From positions 124,001 through 188,000 of the forward strand of contig NZ_JBPKBH010000002.1 in NCBI RefSeq assembly GCF_051388915.1: a stretch of DNA of 64,000 bases, read 5' to 3'. Position numbers and translations under genes: made by a program. This document shows positions 42,278 through 51,103 of this stretch, piece after piece; position 1 is the first letter of the stretch; the number at the start of each line of letters is the position of its first letter. The notes beneath the pieces were generated by a model. It saw only the letters and a list, made by a program, of their open reading frames with translations, made no database searches and was not told the DNA's origin. Source of the DNA: Yinghuangia sp051388915 (GTDB lineage: Bacteria > Actinomycetota > Actinomycetes > Streptomycetales > Streptomycetaceae).

Positions 42278-43018
42278 GTGGGCGACGGTGTGGCGGACGG
42301 GCCGGTGCTCGACCTGTGGAGGCAGCGGCTCGGGAGCGTGCCCGACCGAGTGTGGGACCGTACCGACTGGGAGGTCGTCGTCCTCGCCGACAACGACCTC
42401 ACGCAGGTACCGCGCGGCCTCGCGCGCATGACGGCGCTGCGCACGCTCGACCTCGGGCACAACGCCCTCACCCGGCTGCCCGACGACATCGGCGACCTGC
42501 CCGCCCTCACCGACTTCCTCTACCTCCACGACAACCGCCTCCGAACGCTCCCGGACACCCTCGGCCGCCTCACCCGGCTGCGCTACCTCAACATCGGCGA
42601 GAACCCGCTCACCCGCCTCCCCGACGGCCTCGGCCGCATGACAGCGCTCCGCGAACTCCGCGCCGAGAACTGCCGCCTCACCCGCCTCCCCGACACACTG
42701 GGCGGCCTGGCCGGCCTCCGCGAACTCCACCTGCGCGGCAACCGCCTCACCCGGCTCCCCGACTCCGCCGCCCGCCTCGCGGACCTGCGGCACCTGGACC
42801 TGCGCGAGAACGCCCTCACCGACGTACCCGCACCCCTCGCCGCACTGCCGCGCCTGCGCCACCTCGACCTCAGGGCCAACCGCATCACCCGCGTCCCCGA
42901 CTGGACCGCCGCACTCCCCGCCCTCGAAAAACTCGACCTGCGCTGGAACGACCCCGACGCCCTGCCGCGACCGCTCGCCGACACCCTGGAGGAGCGCGGC
43001 TGCGCCGTCCTGCGCTGA
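42278..43018 (+). CDS. leucine-rich repeat protein
   Basis: A 246-residue protein made of eight or nine leucine-rich repeats of 23 residues. They read LRTLDLGHNALTRLPDDIGDLPALT and similar, with L-x2-L-x-L-x2-N-x-L-x2-L-P as in plant-like and bacterial intracellular LRR proteins. There is no signal peptide, so it acts in the cytoplasm, presumably in protein binding. The GTG at 42278 has GGGAG upstream. It is 30 bp before the second MocR gene on the same strand and could be co-transcribed with it. The partner is unknown. Confidence 0.9.
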   Translation: MGDGVADGPVLDLWRQRLGSVPDRVWDRTDWEVVVLADNDLTQVPRGLARMTALRTLDLGHNALTRLPDDIGDLPALTDFLYLHDNRLRTLPDTLGRLTRLRYLNIGENPLTRLPDGLGRMTALRELRAENCRLTRLPDTLGGLAGLRELHLRGNRLTRLPDSAARLADLRHLDLRENALTDVPAPLAALPRLRHLDLRANRITRVPDWTAALPALEKLDLRWNDPDALPRPLADTLEERGCAVLR

Positions 43019-43048
43019 CCGCCCCGACCCGGCGCGTAGGGTCGGCGC

Positions 43049-44491
43049 GTGGCCGACACGCACCCGACGACCGGGCTGGACCTGCACCTCGACGTGACCC
43101 GCGGACCCGGCGTCGGGCGGGCCCTCGCCGAAGCGCTGCGCGACGCCGTGCGCACCGGCCGCCTCTCCCCGGGCACGCGCCTGCCCGGCACCCGCAGCCT
43201 CGCCGCGGACCTCGGCATCGCCCGCGGGACGGCGGTCGAGGCGTACAGCAGCCTGATCGCCGAAGGGTGGCTCACCGGGACCACCGGCGCCGGGACCTGG
43301 GTGGCCGAACCACCGGCTCCCCTCCCGCCGACGGGCGGCGCGGCCCCGGAGCCGGGCGGGCCCGCCGCGTCCGCCGGGTCCGCCCCGCCCGCCGACCGCA
43401 CCCCCGCCCGCGGCGCCGTCGACCTGCGCCCCGGCCGCCCCGACCTCAGCTCCTTCCCGCGCACCCTGTGGGCCTCCGCCGTACGCCGCGCCCTCGCCGC
43501 CGCACCCGACCACGCATGGGACTACGGCGACCCGACCGGCCAGCCCCGGCTCCGCGCGGCCCTCGCCGCGTACACCGCCCGCACCCGGGGCGTACGCGCC
43601 GACCCCGACGCCATCGTCGTCACCTCCGGCTTCTCCCACGCCCTCGCGGTCCTCGGCCGCGCCCTGCACAGCACCGGCATCAGGCACGCCGCCACCGAGG
43701 ACCCGGGCCTCGCCCGGCACCGCGACCTCCTGCGCGCCGCCGGACTCCACGTCGCACCCGTGCCCGTCGACGACGCCGGCGCCGACCCGGACCACCTCGC
43801 CGACCACGTCGGAGCCGTCCTGCTCACCCCCGCCCACCAGCACCCCCGCGGCGTCGTCCTGGCCCCGCGCCGCCGCGCCGCGTTCCTCGACCGCGCCCGG
43901 CGCCGCGGCGTGTTCCTCGTCGAGGACGACTACGACGGCGAGTTCCGCTACGACCGCCAGCCCGTCGGTGCCATGCAGGCGCACGCGCCCGAGCGCGTCG
44001 TCTACGCCGGGAGCGCCAGCAAGGCACTGGCCCCCGGCATGCGGCTCGGCTGGCTCGCCGTACCGCCGGCCCTGCGCGACCCGGTGCGGAACGCGGTCGC
44101 CGAACTCGGCGCGGAGCCCCCGGCCGTCGACCAGCTCGCCTTCGCCGACCTCCTCGAACGCGGCGACTACGACCGCCACATCCGGCAGGCCCGCCTGGCG
44201 TACCGACGCCGCCGCACCGACCTCGCGGCCCGCCTCCCACGCCCCCTCGCCGGAGTCCCGGCCGGACTGCACGCCCTCGTCCCCGTCGCGAGCCCCGAAG
44301 CCGAGCGCCGGACGGTGGAGGCCGCACGGTACGCCGGGCTCACCCTCCACGGCCTCCACACCGCCGGCTACTGGCACACCCCGTCCCCCGCCCACCCGGC
44401 CGCCCTCGTCATCGGCTACGCCACCCCGCCCCCGCACACCTGGCGCGCAGCCCTCGACGCCCTGCCCGACCTCCTCACCGCAACGCGGTAG
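43049..44491 (+). CDS. MocR/PdxR-type regulator
   Basis: A 480-residue GntR-aminotransferase fusion. The winged helix is at about residues 15-85 with LAADLGIARGTAVEAYSSLIAEGWL. After a Pro/Ala linker the PLP domain shows WDYGDPTGQPRLRAALAAY, TPAHQHPRGVVL, VEDDYDGEFRYDRQPVGAMQ and GSASKALAPGMRLGW, with the PLP-binding Lys. These motifs are those of PdxR, the activator of the pdxST vitamin B6 genes, but no pdxST genes lie here. Its target is therefore unknown. The GTG start follows the LRR gene. Confidence 0.9.
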   Translation: MADTHPTTGLDLHLDVTRGPGVGRALAEALRDAVRTGRLSPGTRLPGTRSLAADLGIARGTAVEAYSSLIAEGWLTGTTGAGTWVAEPPAPLPPTGGAAPEPGGPAASAGSAPPADRTPARGAVDLRPGRPDLSSFPRTLWASAVRRALAAAPDHAWDYGDPTGQPRLRAALAAYTARTRGVRADPDAIVVTSGFSHALAVLGRALHSTGIRHAATEDPGLARHRDLLRAAGLHVAPVPVDDAGADPDHLADHVGAVLLTPAHQHPRGVVLAPRRRAAFLDRARRRGVFLVEDDYDGEFRYDRQPVGAMQAHAPERVVYAGSASKALAPGMRLGWLAVPPALRDPVRNAVAELGAEPPAVDQLAFADLLERGDYDRHIRQARLAYRRRRTDLAARLPRPLAGVPAGLHALVPVASPEAERRTVEAARYAGLTLHGLHTAGYWHTPSPAHPAALVIGYATPPPHTWRAALDALPDLLTATR

Positions 44492-44564
44492 CCACCGACT
44501 GTGCGGACAGGACGAGCACCGCACCGGGGCGGCCGGGACTCGCCGCCGGGCTTCTCGGCAGGAG

Positions 44565-44981
44565 TCAGCCGGTGCCCGCGACGTTGGTGTTGTGGACCGC
44601 GTGCACCCACCAACCGCCGTCCCGTTTGACCAGCACCCAGGTGCCGACGTTGGCGAAGTCGCCCGCCGAGGTGGAGGCGTGCTGCCGTACGGACACGACC
44701 GCGGTGTCGGGTGTCGGGAACGTCACGTGTTCGACGGCGATCCGCGTGCGGAACCCCTCGACCGGGTTCGCGAGTTGGCGGCGGTGGTGGGCGTTGACGG
44801 CCTCCCAGCCGTCGAAGCGCTGTCCGGCCGGAGTCGTGAACGACGCGTTGGCGGTGAACCGCGCGCCGACCCTGGCGGCGTCGAACTCTCCCACCCCCGC
44901 CTGGATTTCCGCGAACACGTCGTCGATCGCGCGCAGGTCCTCACCGGACGCGGCCTGTTCGGATACGGCTGGACGACTCAT
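44565..44981 (-). CDS. SgcJ/EcaC-type SnoaL-like protein
   Basis: A 138-residue small alpha+beta barrel of the NTF2-like superfamily. It reads DLRAIDDVFAEIQAGVGEFDAARVGARFTANASFTTPAGQRFDGWEAVNAHH, then strands ending in GTWVLVKRDGGWWVHAVHNTNV, the typical SgcJ/EcaC/DUF4440 pattern. Such proteins can be cyclases, isomerases or have no enzymatic role. The ATG at 44981 begins MSRPAVSEQ. The gene converges with MocR (73 bp between stops). No biosynthetic cluster surrounds it. Confidence 0.85.
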   Translation of the reverse strand: MSRPAVSEQAASGEDLRAIDDVFAEIQAGVGEFDAARVGARFTANASFTTPAGQRFDGWEAVNAHHRRQLANPVEGFRTRIAVEHVTFPTPDTAVVSVRQHASTSAGDFANVGTWVLVKRDGGWWVHAVHNTNVAGTG

Positions 44982-45081
44982 TCGTGCGCTCCCGGTGCTC
45001 TGCGGTCCCTTTGCCGAACGTGATCATCTCCCGGATCGCCGACGCGTCGCCACTTTGGGCCGGGCACCGCCTGACGGTGCG

Positions 45082-46017
45082 TCAGCAGGCGTCTTCCACG
45101 TGGACGACGATCTCGTCCGGGTGCTGCGCGGAGACGGTCGACCATGCCGGCGTCGTGGTGAGTGCGGCCGCCCAGTCGTCGAGGCCGACGTCGCCGTCGT
45201 GGAAGAACCAGGAGTTGAAGCTGCCCAGGTCGTGCAGGGCCGGGACGTGGGCGAACCGGACCTCGCAGTGCACCTGGACGTACTGCTCGTGTTCGCCGTC
45301 GGCGCCGACGACCTCGAACTGCCGGACGAAGTCCAGCAGGAAGCCGGGCGGATCGTCGAAAGCGCACGTGCCGCACCGGGGTTGACGCGCCACCGGCGTC
45401 GTCGCGCACCCACACGACTGTGCGCGGACCGGGCGCGCTGCGCCTGCACCGCGCTCGGCGTGCGCCGGAGGCCGCCCGCCCGGTGCCGCGGACGCAGGAC
45501 GCATGGGTCCGCGGGAGCCGGGCAGCGGTTGTACATGCTTCCTCTGATTCTGGTTCTTCTGCTGGCGTTGATCTTGTTCGGTGCGGGGTTCGCACTCAAG
45601 GTGCTGTGGTGGGTCGCAGTCGTCGTCCTGGTGGTCTGGCTGCTCGGGTTCCTGCTGCGCAGCGCAGGTGCCGGGGGCCGACGCGGACGCTGGTACCGCT
45701 GGTAGGCCACGAAGCCCCGACACCCGCCGACCCGCCGCCGGCCCGGCGCAGCCCGCCTCCGCCACGAGGCCGGGCGGACGGTCGAAGGCGTGGCTGCCGT
45801 ACTGGAACAGGAGTCCGTCGCAGTCCGGTGTGCCCGGCGTGTCGAACGGCATGCGGCCGAACCGCAGGAATGCCCGCCACACGTCCTGCACACCGAGATC
45901 CGCGAGGGACGCGCCGCCCGCGAGCAGCTCCACCCGCAGCAGACCCGCGGCATCGGCGACAGCGGGGGTCCCTGGCAACGTGCCGGTCCTTTCGACGTCG
46001 AGTGGTAGCAGCCACAC
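45082..46017 (-). pseudogene. hypothetical gene split by an inserted segment
   Basis: The minus-strand frame is open from the GTG at 46017 to 45082, but only its two ends look like protein. The N-terminal about 83 residues read MWLLPLDVERTGTLPGTPAV to SHAFDRPPG. The C-terminal about 110 read CAFDDPPGFLLDFVRQFEVV to the end. The middle, about 118 codons, is low-complexity and is antisense to a real small gene at 45535-45705. The words around AFDxPPG are similar at both junctions (19 of 22 bases, 45343-45364 and 45769-45790). I infer one gene interrupted by an insertion of about 426 bp. The start lies six bases after the WYL regulator stop, so the two were an operon. Confidence 0.6.
45535..45705 (+). 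CDS. small hydrophobic membrane protein, 56 aa
   Basis: The product reads MLPLILVLLLALILFGAGFALKVLWW and continues with a second hydrophobic segment and the tail GGRRGRWYRW. It belongs to a widespread streptomycete family of about 55-residue hydrophobic proteins of unknown function. Two membrane segments and a basic, Trp-containing end are visible. It is normally a free-standing gene. Here it sits in antisense orientation inside the split minus-strand gene 45082-46017. Confidence 0.82.
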   Translation: MLPLILVLLLALILFGAGFALKVLWWVAVVVLVVWLLGFLLRSAGAGGRRGRWYRW

Positions 46018-46023
46018 CGTAGA

Positions 46024-47016
46024 TCAGGCGTCCGCGGCGTAATGGGCGACGATCGCGGCGGCGCGGTCGTGCAGGGCCCCGCGCAGCCATTGGGGGGCCA
46101 CTGCTTCGGCGCTTGCGGAGAGCTGCCACAGGGCCCACTCGGCGTGGCGGGCGTCCTGGAAGGTGAGTTGCATGCGCAGCCACCCCGGCCGTGCGTCCCC
46201 TTCAGAGGCGTCGGGCTCCTCGGCCAGGACCGCCAGCGCCGTGCCGGCCAGCTCCGCGCGACGGGCCGGATCCACCCGCACGGTGACGGCGACCTGGTCC
46301 CCGCCCGACCGGAAGCGGGTGCTGCGCTCCTGCCAGGCCCGGTCCAGGTCCACCCGGTCCGGGCGCTGCGCCGCCTCGTCGAGTTCCTCGGCGGCCACGA
46401 TGCGCGACAGGCGGTACGTGCGGTCCTCGCCGGACCGCGTCGCCAGCAGGTAGCCGTGGTCCCGTACGGTGACCAGCCCGATCGGGTCCACCGTCCGCCA
46501 CCGCGGGTCCTGGTCCGCCGCCGCGTACCGGATCCGCAGCTTGTGCCCGGCGAACACCGCGCGCCGGACCTCCGCCACCACGGCGTCCGGCAGTTCCTCG
46601 TCGACCCGGCGCCGCGCCAGGAGGTCGGTGTCCGGGTCGATCAGCAGGCGCTCCGCGGCTCCCGCCGCGGTGGTCCGGTAGCTCTCGGGCAGCGCGTCCA
46701 CGACCTTGAGCATCGCGGAGGCGAGCGCGGAGCCCAGGCCGAACACCTGGGCCCCGCGCCGCGATCCGGCGACCACCAGGGCCAGCGCCTCGTCATGGGT
46801 CAGCCCGGTCAGTTCGGTCCGGAACCCGGGCAGCAGCGCGAACCCGCCGTGCCGCCCGCGCTCCGCGTACACCGGGACCCCGGCCGCCGACAGCGCCTCG
46901 ACGTCGCGCAGCACGGTACGGGTCGACACCTCCAACTCCCGGGCCAGCGCCGCCGCGGACATCCGCCCGTGCCGACGCAGCAACAGCACCAGCGAAACCA
47001 ACCGATCGGCGCGCAT
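46024..47016 (-). CDS. YafY-like WYL-domain transcriptional regulator
   Basis: A 330-residue regulator. The N-terminal HTH_11 domain (about residues 5-60) has MSAAALARELEVSTRTVLRDVEALSAAGVPVYAERGRHGGFALLPGF. The WYL domain (about 140-215) follows with KLRIRYAAADQDPRWRTVDPIGLVTVRDHGYLLATRSG and YRLSRI. The C-terminal WCX part runs to the end. WYL proteins sense nucleic acid or small ligands, often linked to stress or DNA damage. The ATG is at 47016. It is followed after six bases by the split gene, which may be its target or partner. Confidence 0.93.
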   Translation of the reverse strand: MRADRLVSLVLLLRRHGRMSAAALARELEVSTRTVLRDVEALSAAGVPVYAERGRHGGFALLPGFRTELTGLTHDEALALVVAGSRRGAQVFGLGSALASAMLKVVDALPESYRTTAAGAAERLLIDPDTDLLARRRVDEELPDAVVAEVRRAVFAGHKLRIRYAAADQDPRWRTVDPIGLVTVRDHGYLLATRSGEDRTYRLSRIVAAEELDEAAQRPDRVDLDRAWQERSTRFRSGGDQVAVTVRVDPARRAELAGTALAVLAEEPDASEGDARPGWLRMQLTFQDARHAEWALWQLSASAEAVAPQWLRGALHDRAAAIVAHYAADA

Positions 47017-47172
47017 GCGAGGACTCTAGGTCGTGTCCTTCGGAGCTTGGTGCCGGGCACGTGTTCCGCTGCCGTGCAGCGCAAGGCGCGGGGCCGAAGC
47101 TGTCACGCTTCGCGCGCCGGGACCGCGAGGCGGCGGCGCCGACGAAAGCGCGTCCGCGCACGCCGATCGGCG

Positions 47173-48057
47173 CTACGCGGACAGGGTGCGGAAGCCGGTA
47201 CGCCAGGAGGCGTACTCGGGGGCCCACCCCAACTCCTTGCGGGCGTACGTGTTGTCGGCGCCGCGGGCCCAGCCCGTTCGGGCGGGCCGGACCCCGACCC
47301 CGGGCTCGGCTTCCCGGCCGGGCGGCGCGGGGGCGCCGACGGCGACGCAGAAGTGCGGCACCCACGCGTCGGCGGGTGCGGGGTCGTCGTCGACGATGTT
47401 GGCGATCGTGCCGGACGGCCAGGACACGGCTTCGCGCGCGGCGCGTGCGGCGTCCGCGACGTGGACGAAGCTCGCGACATCGGCATCGGCCGCCAACTGG
47501 CCCGCCTGCGCCCGCCGCGCCGTCAAGCCGTCGCGGGTGTACCAGGTGCCGGGGCCGTACAGCAGCCCGTACCGCAGCACGACCCACTCGGGCAGCTCGC
47601 GCACCGCACTCTCCAGCGCGGCGACCCCGGCGACGCTCGTCGCGCGCGGCTCCGGGGCGACGGTGTCGAGGGGAGTGTCCTCGACCGCGGGGTCCGGGCC
47701 CGCCTCGTACGCCCACGAGATGCTCTGCGCGACGATCCGCCGCACCCCCGCCGCCCGCGCGGCGCCGACGAGGTTGCGGGTGCCCTCGGTCCGGATCCGC
47801 GCATTGGCCGCCAGGTCGCCGCGCCCGAGGTCGGTGAGCTGGTGCATCACCAGGTCGGGGGACGCCGCGCGCAGCAACTGCGCGAGTCCGTCCGCGTCGT
47901 AGACGTCCCCGACGACCGGGCTGCCCCCGGCCGCGAGGACGGCGGCGGCACCGGGCGCGCCGCGCGTCAGGGCGGTGACCCGGTGGCCGTCCGCGACGAG
48001 CAGGGGCAGCAGGAGGCGGCCGACAGCGCCGGTCGCCCCGGCGACGAACACGTGCAC
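47173..48057 (-). CDS. NAD-dependent epimerase/dehydratase (extended SDR-like)
   Basis: A 294-residue Rossmann protein with VFVAGATGAVGRLLLPLLVADGH (GxxGxxG) and VVGDVYDADGLAQLLR. The active-site region reads SISWAYEAG, where Tyr stands alone rather than in Y-x3-K. VVLRYGLLYGPGTWY and a C-terminal substrate domain follow. It is atypical in lacking the catalytic Lys, so it may bind NAD(P) without SDR chemistry. The GTG at 48057 lies three bases after the cupin stop, so both are co-translated. Confidence 0.85.
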   Translation of the reverse strand: MHVFVAGATGAVGRLLLPLLVADGHRVTALTRGAPGAAAVLAAGGSPVVGDVYDADGLAQLLRAASPDLVMHQLTDLGRGDLAANARIRTEGTRNLVGAARAAGVRRIVAQSISWAYEAGPDPAVEDTPLDTVAPEPRATSVAGVAALESAVRELPEWVVLRYGLLYGPGTWYTRDGLTARRAQAGQLAADADVASFVHVADAARAAREAVSWPSGTIANIVDDDPAPADAWVPHFCVAVGAPAPPGREAEPGVGVRPARTGWARGADNTYARKELGWAPEYASWRTGFRTLSA

Positions 48058-48060
48058 GGC

Positions 48061-48495
48061 TCAGCCCTTCCCGGTGTCGGCGGCGGCGGGCGCGGCGGTA
48101 GGAGCGGCGGTGGTCGGACGCGGGGCCCGCAACGCGCGCCGCTCGTGCAGTTCGGTCTCGTCGACCAGTGTCAGCATCGGCTCCCCCGGGACGCCGAGCA
48201 TCACGACGACAAAGCGCGTCGAGGCGTCGGTGAGGGCGTTGCCCGCCTGGTAGTGGACGACGTCCCCGCCGGGCTCCCAGAACGCCTCCCCGGCGCGGAT
48301 CACCCGCTCCGGGTCGCCTTCGAGCTCGAACAGCAGCTCGCCGTCGAGGACGTACCCGAACACCGGTCCGCTGTGCCGGTGCGGCGGCGTCCCCGGGTCG
48401 CCGGGCGGCAGCTCGATCGTCATGGTCATGGCCTCGGCGCCGTCGGGGACGAACGGCGGGGTCACGTGCAGCAGATGGTTGAACGTCGTGGGCAT
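48061..48495 (-). CDS. single-domain cupin protein
   Basis: A 144-residue cupin. Motif 1 is PGTPPHRHSGPVFGYVLDGELLFELEG (His-x-His and Gly-rich turn) and motif 2 is GDVVHYQAGN with one His. The C-terminal 25 residues are a Pro/Ala/Thr tail. It may bind a metal and a small ligand. The ATG at 48495 heads the two-gene operon with the epimerase. A quenching or sensing role is possible; nothing specific can be said. Confidence 0.87.
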   Translation of the reverse strand: MPTTFNHLLHVTPPFVPDGAEAMTMTIELPPGDPGTPPHRHSGPVFGYVLDGELLFELEGDPERVIRAGEAFWEPGGDVVHYQAGNALTDASTRFVVVMLGVPGEPMLTLVDETELHERRALRAPRPTTAAPTAAPAAADTGKG

Positions 48496-48602
48496 GAGGA
48501 CGACGCTACGCCCTGACCGGTCCAGTGGATTGGACCGGTTGGGAGTTGATTCCTTGGACCGGTCGGCGGTGGTGAGGGGGGACGGCCGCACGTTGCGGCG
48601 CC

Positions 48603-49631
48603 CTATCCGACCGCGGTACCGCCGAGCCCCGCGACCACCAGCGCGGTCGCCGCGGCGATCAGCGACTCGTCCGGCTCCGTCCCGTATCCGGCGCGGTCGG
48701 ACATCACGGCCAGCACGATCGGACCGGTGGGACCCGACGCGGCACCGGGCCGGCCGCCGGACCCGGCACCGGGCCCCGCGTCCGGCGGCCAGGCGACCGC
48801 GATGTCGTTCGCCCGCCCGTAGTTGCCCGTCCCGGTCTTGTCCGCGGCCCTCCACCCGGCCGGCAGCCCGGCGCGGATGCGCCTGTCGCCGGTCGTGTTG
48901 CGCTCCAGCCAGTCCCGCAGCAGCGCGCGCCTGTCGGCGGCCAGCGCGTCGCCCAGCACCACCGTGCGGAAGTCCGCCGCGATCGCGCGCGGCGTCGTGG
49001 TGTCGCGCGGATCGCCCGGCGGGTCCTCGTTCAGCTCCGGCTCGTAGTGGTCGATCCGGCTGACCGTGTCCCCGAGCCCGCGCAGGTAGGCGGTCAGCGC
49101 GGCCGGGCCGCCGACGTCGCGCACCAGCAGGTTCGCGGCCGTGCCGTCGCTGAAGCGCACGGCGGCGTCGCAGAGTTCGCGTACGGTCATGCCGGTGGCG
49201 ACGCGGTCCCGCGTGATCGGCGAGATCGAGTCGACCTCGGCGCCCGTGAAGGTGATCCGCTCCTCCAGGTCCGCGATCGACCGCCGCCCGAGGACCGCTG
49301 CCACCGCCAGCGCCTTGAACGTCGAGCAGAACGCGAACCGCTCGTCGGCCCGGTACGCCACCTCCGCCCCGGAACCGGTCGCCACCGCGAACACCCCCAA
49401 CCGCGCGTCGTGCGCGCGCTCCAACGCGGCGAAGTCCGCCGCGGGCGCGGGAGCAGGCAGCCGCGCGGGGCCGCCGGACGCTCCTACCGCGGGCACGCCG
49501 GTCGGCGCGGCCCCGGACGCCTGCGCCGCGGCCTCCGAACCCCCGTCGTCCGCACACCCCGCGACCGCGACGGCCGCCAGCACCGCCAGCACGGCGCGCC
49601 GCGTCGGGCCACCAGAACTGTCCACGACCAT
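48603..49631 (-). CDS. bla: class A beta-lactamase (lipoprotein)
   Basis: A 342-residue enzyme. The leader has a twin-Arg-like RRAVLAVLAAVAVAGC with lipobox VAGC (Cys26), so it is exported and lipid-anchored. The catalytic set is complete: S103-T-F-K106, S161-D-G163, E197-P-E-L-N201 and K265-T-G267. SDG in place of SDN is seen in other Streptomyces enzymes. It hydrolyses penicillin-type beta-lactams; the spectrum cannot be read. A Gly/Ala/Pro loop near residues 285-305 is longer than in most enzymes. No BlaR/AmpR-type regulator is adjacent. Confidence 0.94.
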   Translation of the reverse strand: MVVDSSGGPTRRAVLAVLAAVAVAGCADDGGSEAAAQASGAAPTGVPAVGASGGPARLPAPAPAADFAALERAHDARLGVFAVATGSGAEVAYRADERFAFCSTFKALAVAAVLGRRSIADLEERITFTGAEVDSISPITRDRVATGMTVRELCDAAVRFSDGTAANLLVRDVGGPAALTAYLRGLGDTVSRIDHYEPELNEDPPGDPRDTTTPRAIAADFRTVVLGDALAADRRALLRDWLERNTTGDRRIRAGLPAGWRAADKTGTGNYGRANDIAVAWPPDAGPGAGSGGRPGAASGPTGPIVLAVMSDRAGYGTEPDESLIAAATALVVAGLGGTAVG

Positions 49632-49844
49632 CCGCCGACCCCGCTCTCCCGTACGTTCACCCGCACCACCCTCGGACGCCGACCCGCACGCCCGGTCCCG
49701 ACTGCACGTCGACTCCGCGTCTACTCCGGGTCGACTCAACCCGGACGGGCCCCGTCCCCGCCCGGCCGACACGCCGAGCCCGCGAACCGCGCCGCAGAAC
49801 AACCCGGTTGCCCGCACACGACCGCACGCGCCACGATCACCCCC

Positions 49845-51002
49845 ATGAGCGACGCCACACCGGCGGCCGAACGACCGACGCTGCGCCCGTACCCGAAGAT
49901 CCCCTCGCGCGGGGCCACGCGTACCGGCGGCGCGCCGACGCCCGCGGTCCGCGAATGGGCGGCCGCGGAGAAGGTCCACGGCGCACACTTCGCCGTCGTC
50001 TGCGACGCGGCCGGGACCCGCCCCGCGAAACGCCGCGAACTCCTCGGCGACGACGACCTCGACGCGTTCTTCGGCGTCAGCCGCGTCTGGCCCGCACTCG
50101 CGGTGGCCGCCGACCGCTGCGCCGAGGCGTTGCGCGCCGCCCACCGCCCGGGCGCCGCAGGTGCCGCGGACTCGGTGCCGACCGTCACGCTGTACGGCGA
50201 ACTCGCGGGCGGCCGCTACCCGCACCCCGACGTCCCGGCCGCGCCCGGGGTCGACCCCGTGCAGACCGGAGTCTGGTACGCACCCGGGCTGCACTGGCTG
50301 CTGTTCGACGCGACACTCGACACCGCGCCCGACACCGCGCCCGACGCCGGCGCGGCCGGACAAGGCGAACCACCAGGACGCCTGTGGGTCGCCGACCGCA
50401 CACTGCGCACGGCCGCGGCCGCGGCCGGACTCCTGTGTGCACCGCCGCTCGGGCACGGGCCGCGACACCGACTGGACGACCTGCCGCGCGTCTTCCCCAC
50501 GCGCGTGCCCGCCCTGCTCGGACTCCCGGAGCTGGACGACGGCAATCTCGCCGAGGGATACGTCCTCAAGCCCGCGGGCGAATGGCGCGAGGGCGCGGCG
50601 GGATCGGCGGGCGCGGACACGTCGGCATCTGCGGACGCGCGTCCGCTGATCAAGGTGAAGCAGCCCGCGTTCGCGGAGGACCGCCGCTACAGCGGGGCCC
50701 GCCCGTACCTGCCGCCGCCGCAGGGCGCCGCGGGCGTGCCCGCCTGGCTCGTGCTCCAGGCCGCGGCGCTCCTCACCCCCGCCCGCGCGGCGGCCGCCGT
50801 CAGCAAGACCGGCCCGCGCACGCCGCTCGACACGATCGCGGCCGAGATAGCCGGGGACGCGGCCGACGACACCGCGGCGGCCGTCGGGGGCCTGGACGAC
50901 GACCAGCTCCGCAGCCTGACCGCCGCCCTGCTGCCGGGCGCCCGCGCACTCGCCCGTTTCGACGCCGCCGACCGCGGTCCGGCGAACCGACGGGCGCGCT
51001 GA
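49845..51002 (+). CDS. Rnl2-type RNA ligase family protein
   Basis: A 385-residue member of the covalent nucleotidyltransferase superfamily. Motif I is E-K43-V-H-G-x2-F, the KxHG-type site of T4 Rnl2-like RNA ligases, where the Lys is adenylated. Further motifs are LYGELAGGRYPHP (central), LHWLLFDAT (motif IIIa-like), AEGYVLKP (motif IV) and LIKVKQPAF (motif V), in the right order. The C-terminal 90 residues are helical and Ala-rich. It should seal 3'-OH/5'-phosphate RNA ends with ATP. No Pnkp, Hen1, RtcB or nuclease gene lies next to it. The ATG at 49845 is the first in the frame after the divergent beta-lactamase. Confidence 0.88.
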   Translation: MSDATPAAERPTLRPYPKIPSRGATRTGGAPTPAVREWAAAEKVHGAHFAVVCDAAGTRPAKRRELLGDDDLDAFFGVSRVWPALAVAADRCAEALRAAHRPGAAGAADSVPTVTLYGELAGGRYPHPDVPAAPGVDPVQTGVWYAPGLHWLLFDATLDTAPDTAPDAGAAGQGEPPGRLWVADRTLRTAAAAAGLLCAPPLGHGPRHRLDDLPRVFPTRVPALLGLPELDDGNLAEGYVLKPAGEWREGAAGSAGADTSASADARPLIKVKQPAFAEDRRYSGARPYLPPPQGAAGVPAWLVLQAAALLTPARAAAAVSKTGPRTPLDTIAAEIAGDAADDTAAAVGGLDDDQLRSLTAALLPGARALARFDAADRGPANRRAR

Positions 51003-51103
51003 CCGCACACAGCGCCGCGGGGCCCCGGCCGGGGTCCGGTACGCGCCCGGCTCGTCCCACCGGTCCCCACCGGGGCCATGGACGCCGGCTCCGCCGACCG
51101 CCG

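Noticed and set aside
43049..44491. Naming the second MocR gene pdxR
   Set aside because: The motifs fit PdxR, but no pdxST genes are adjacent and several MocR paralogues share these motifs.
47029..47075. Possible third copy of the dispersed repeat (TAGGTCGTGTCCTTCGG)
   Set aside because: Only the first 15 or so bases resemble the repeat; the alignment is lost after that, so it may be coincidence or a bare end.
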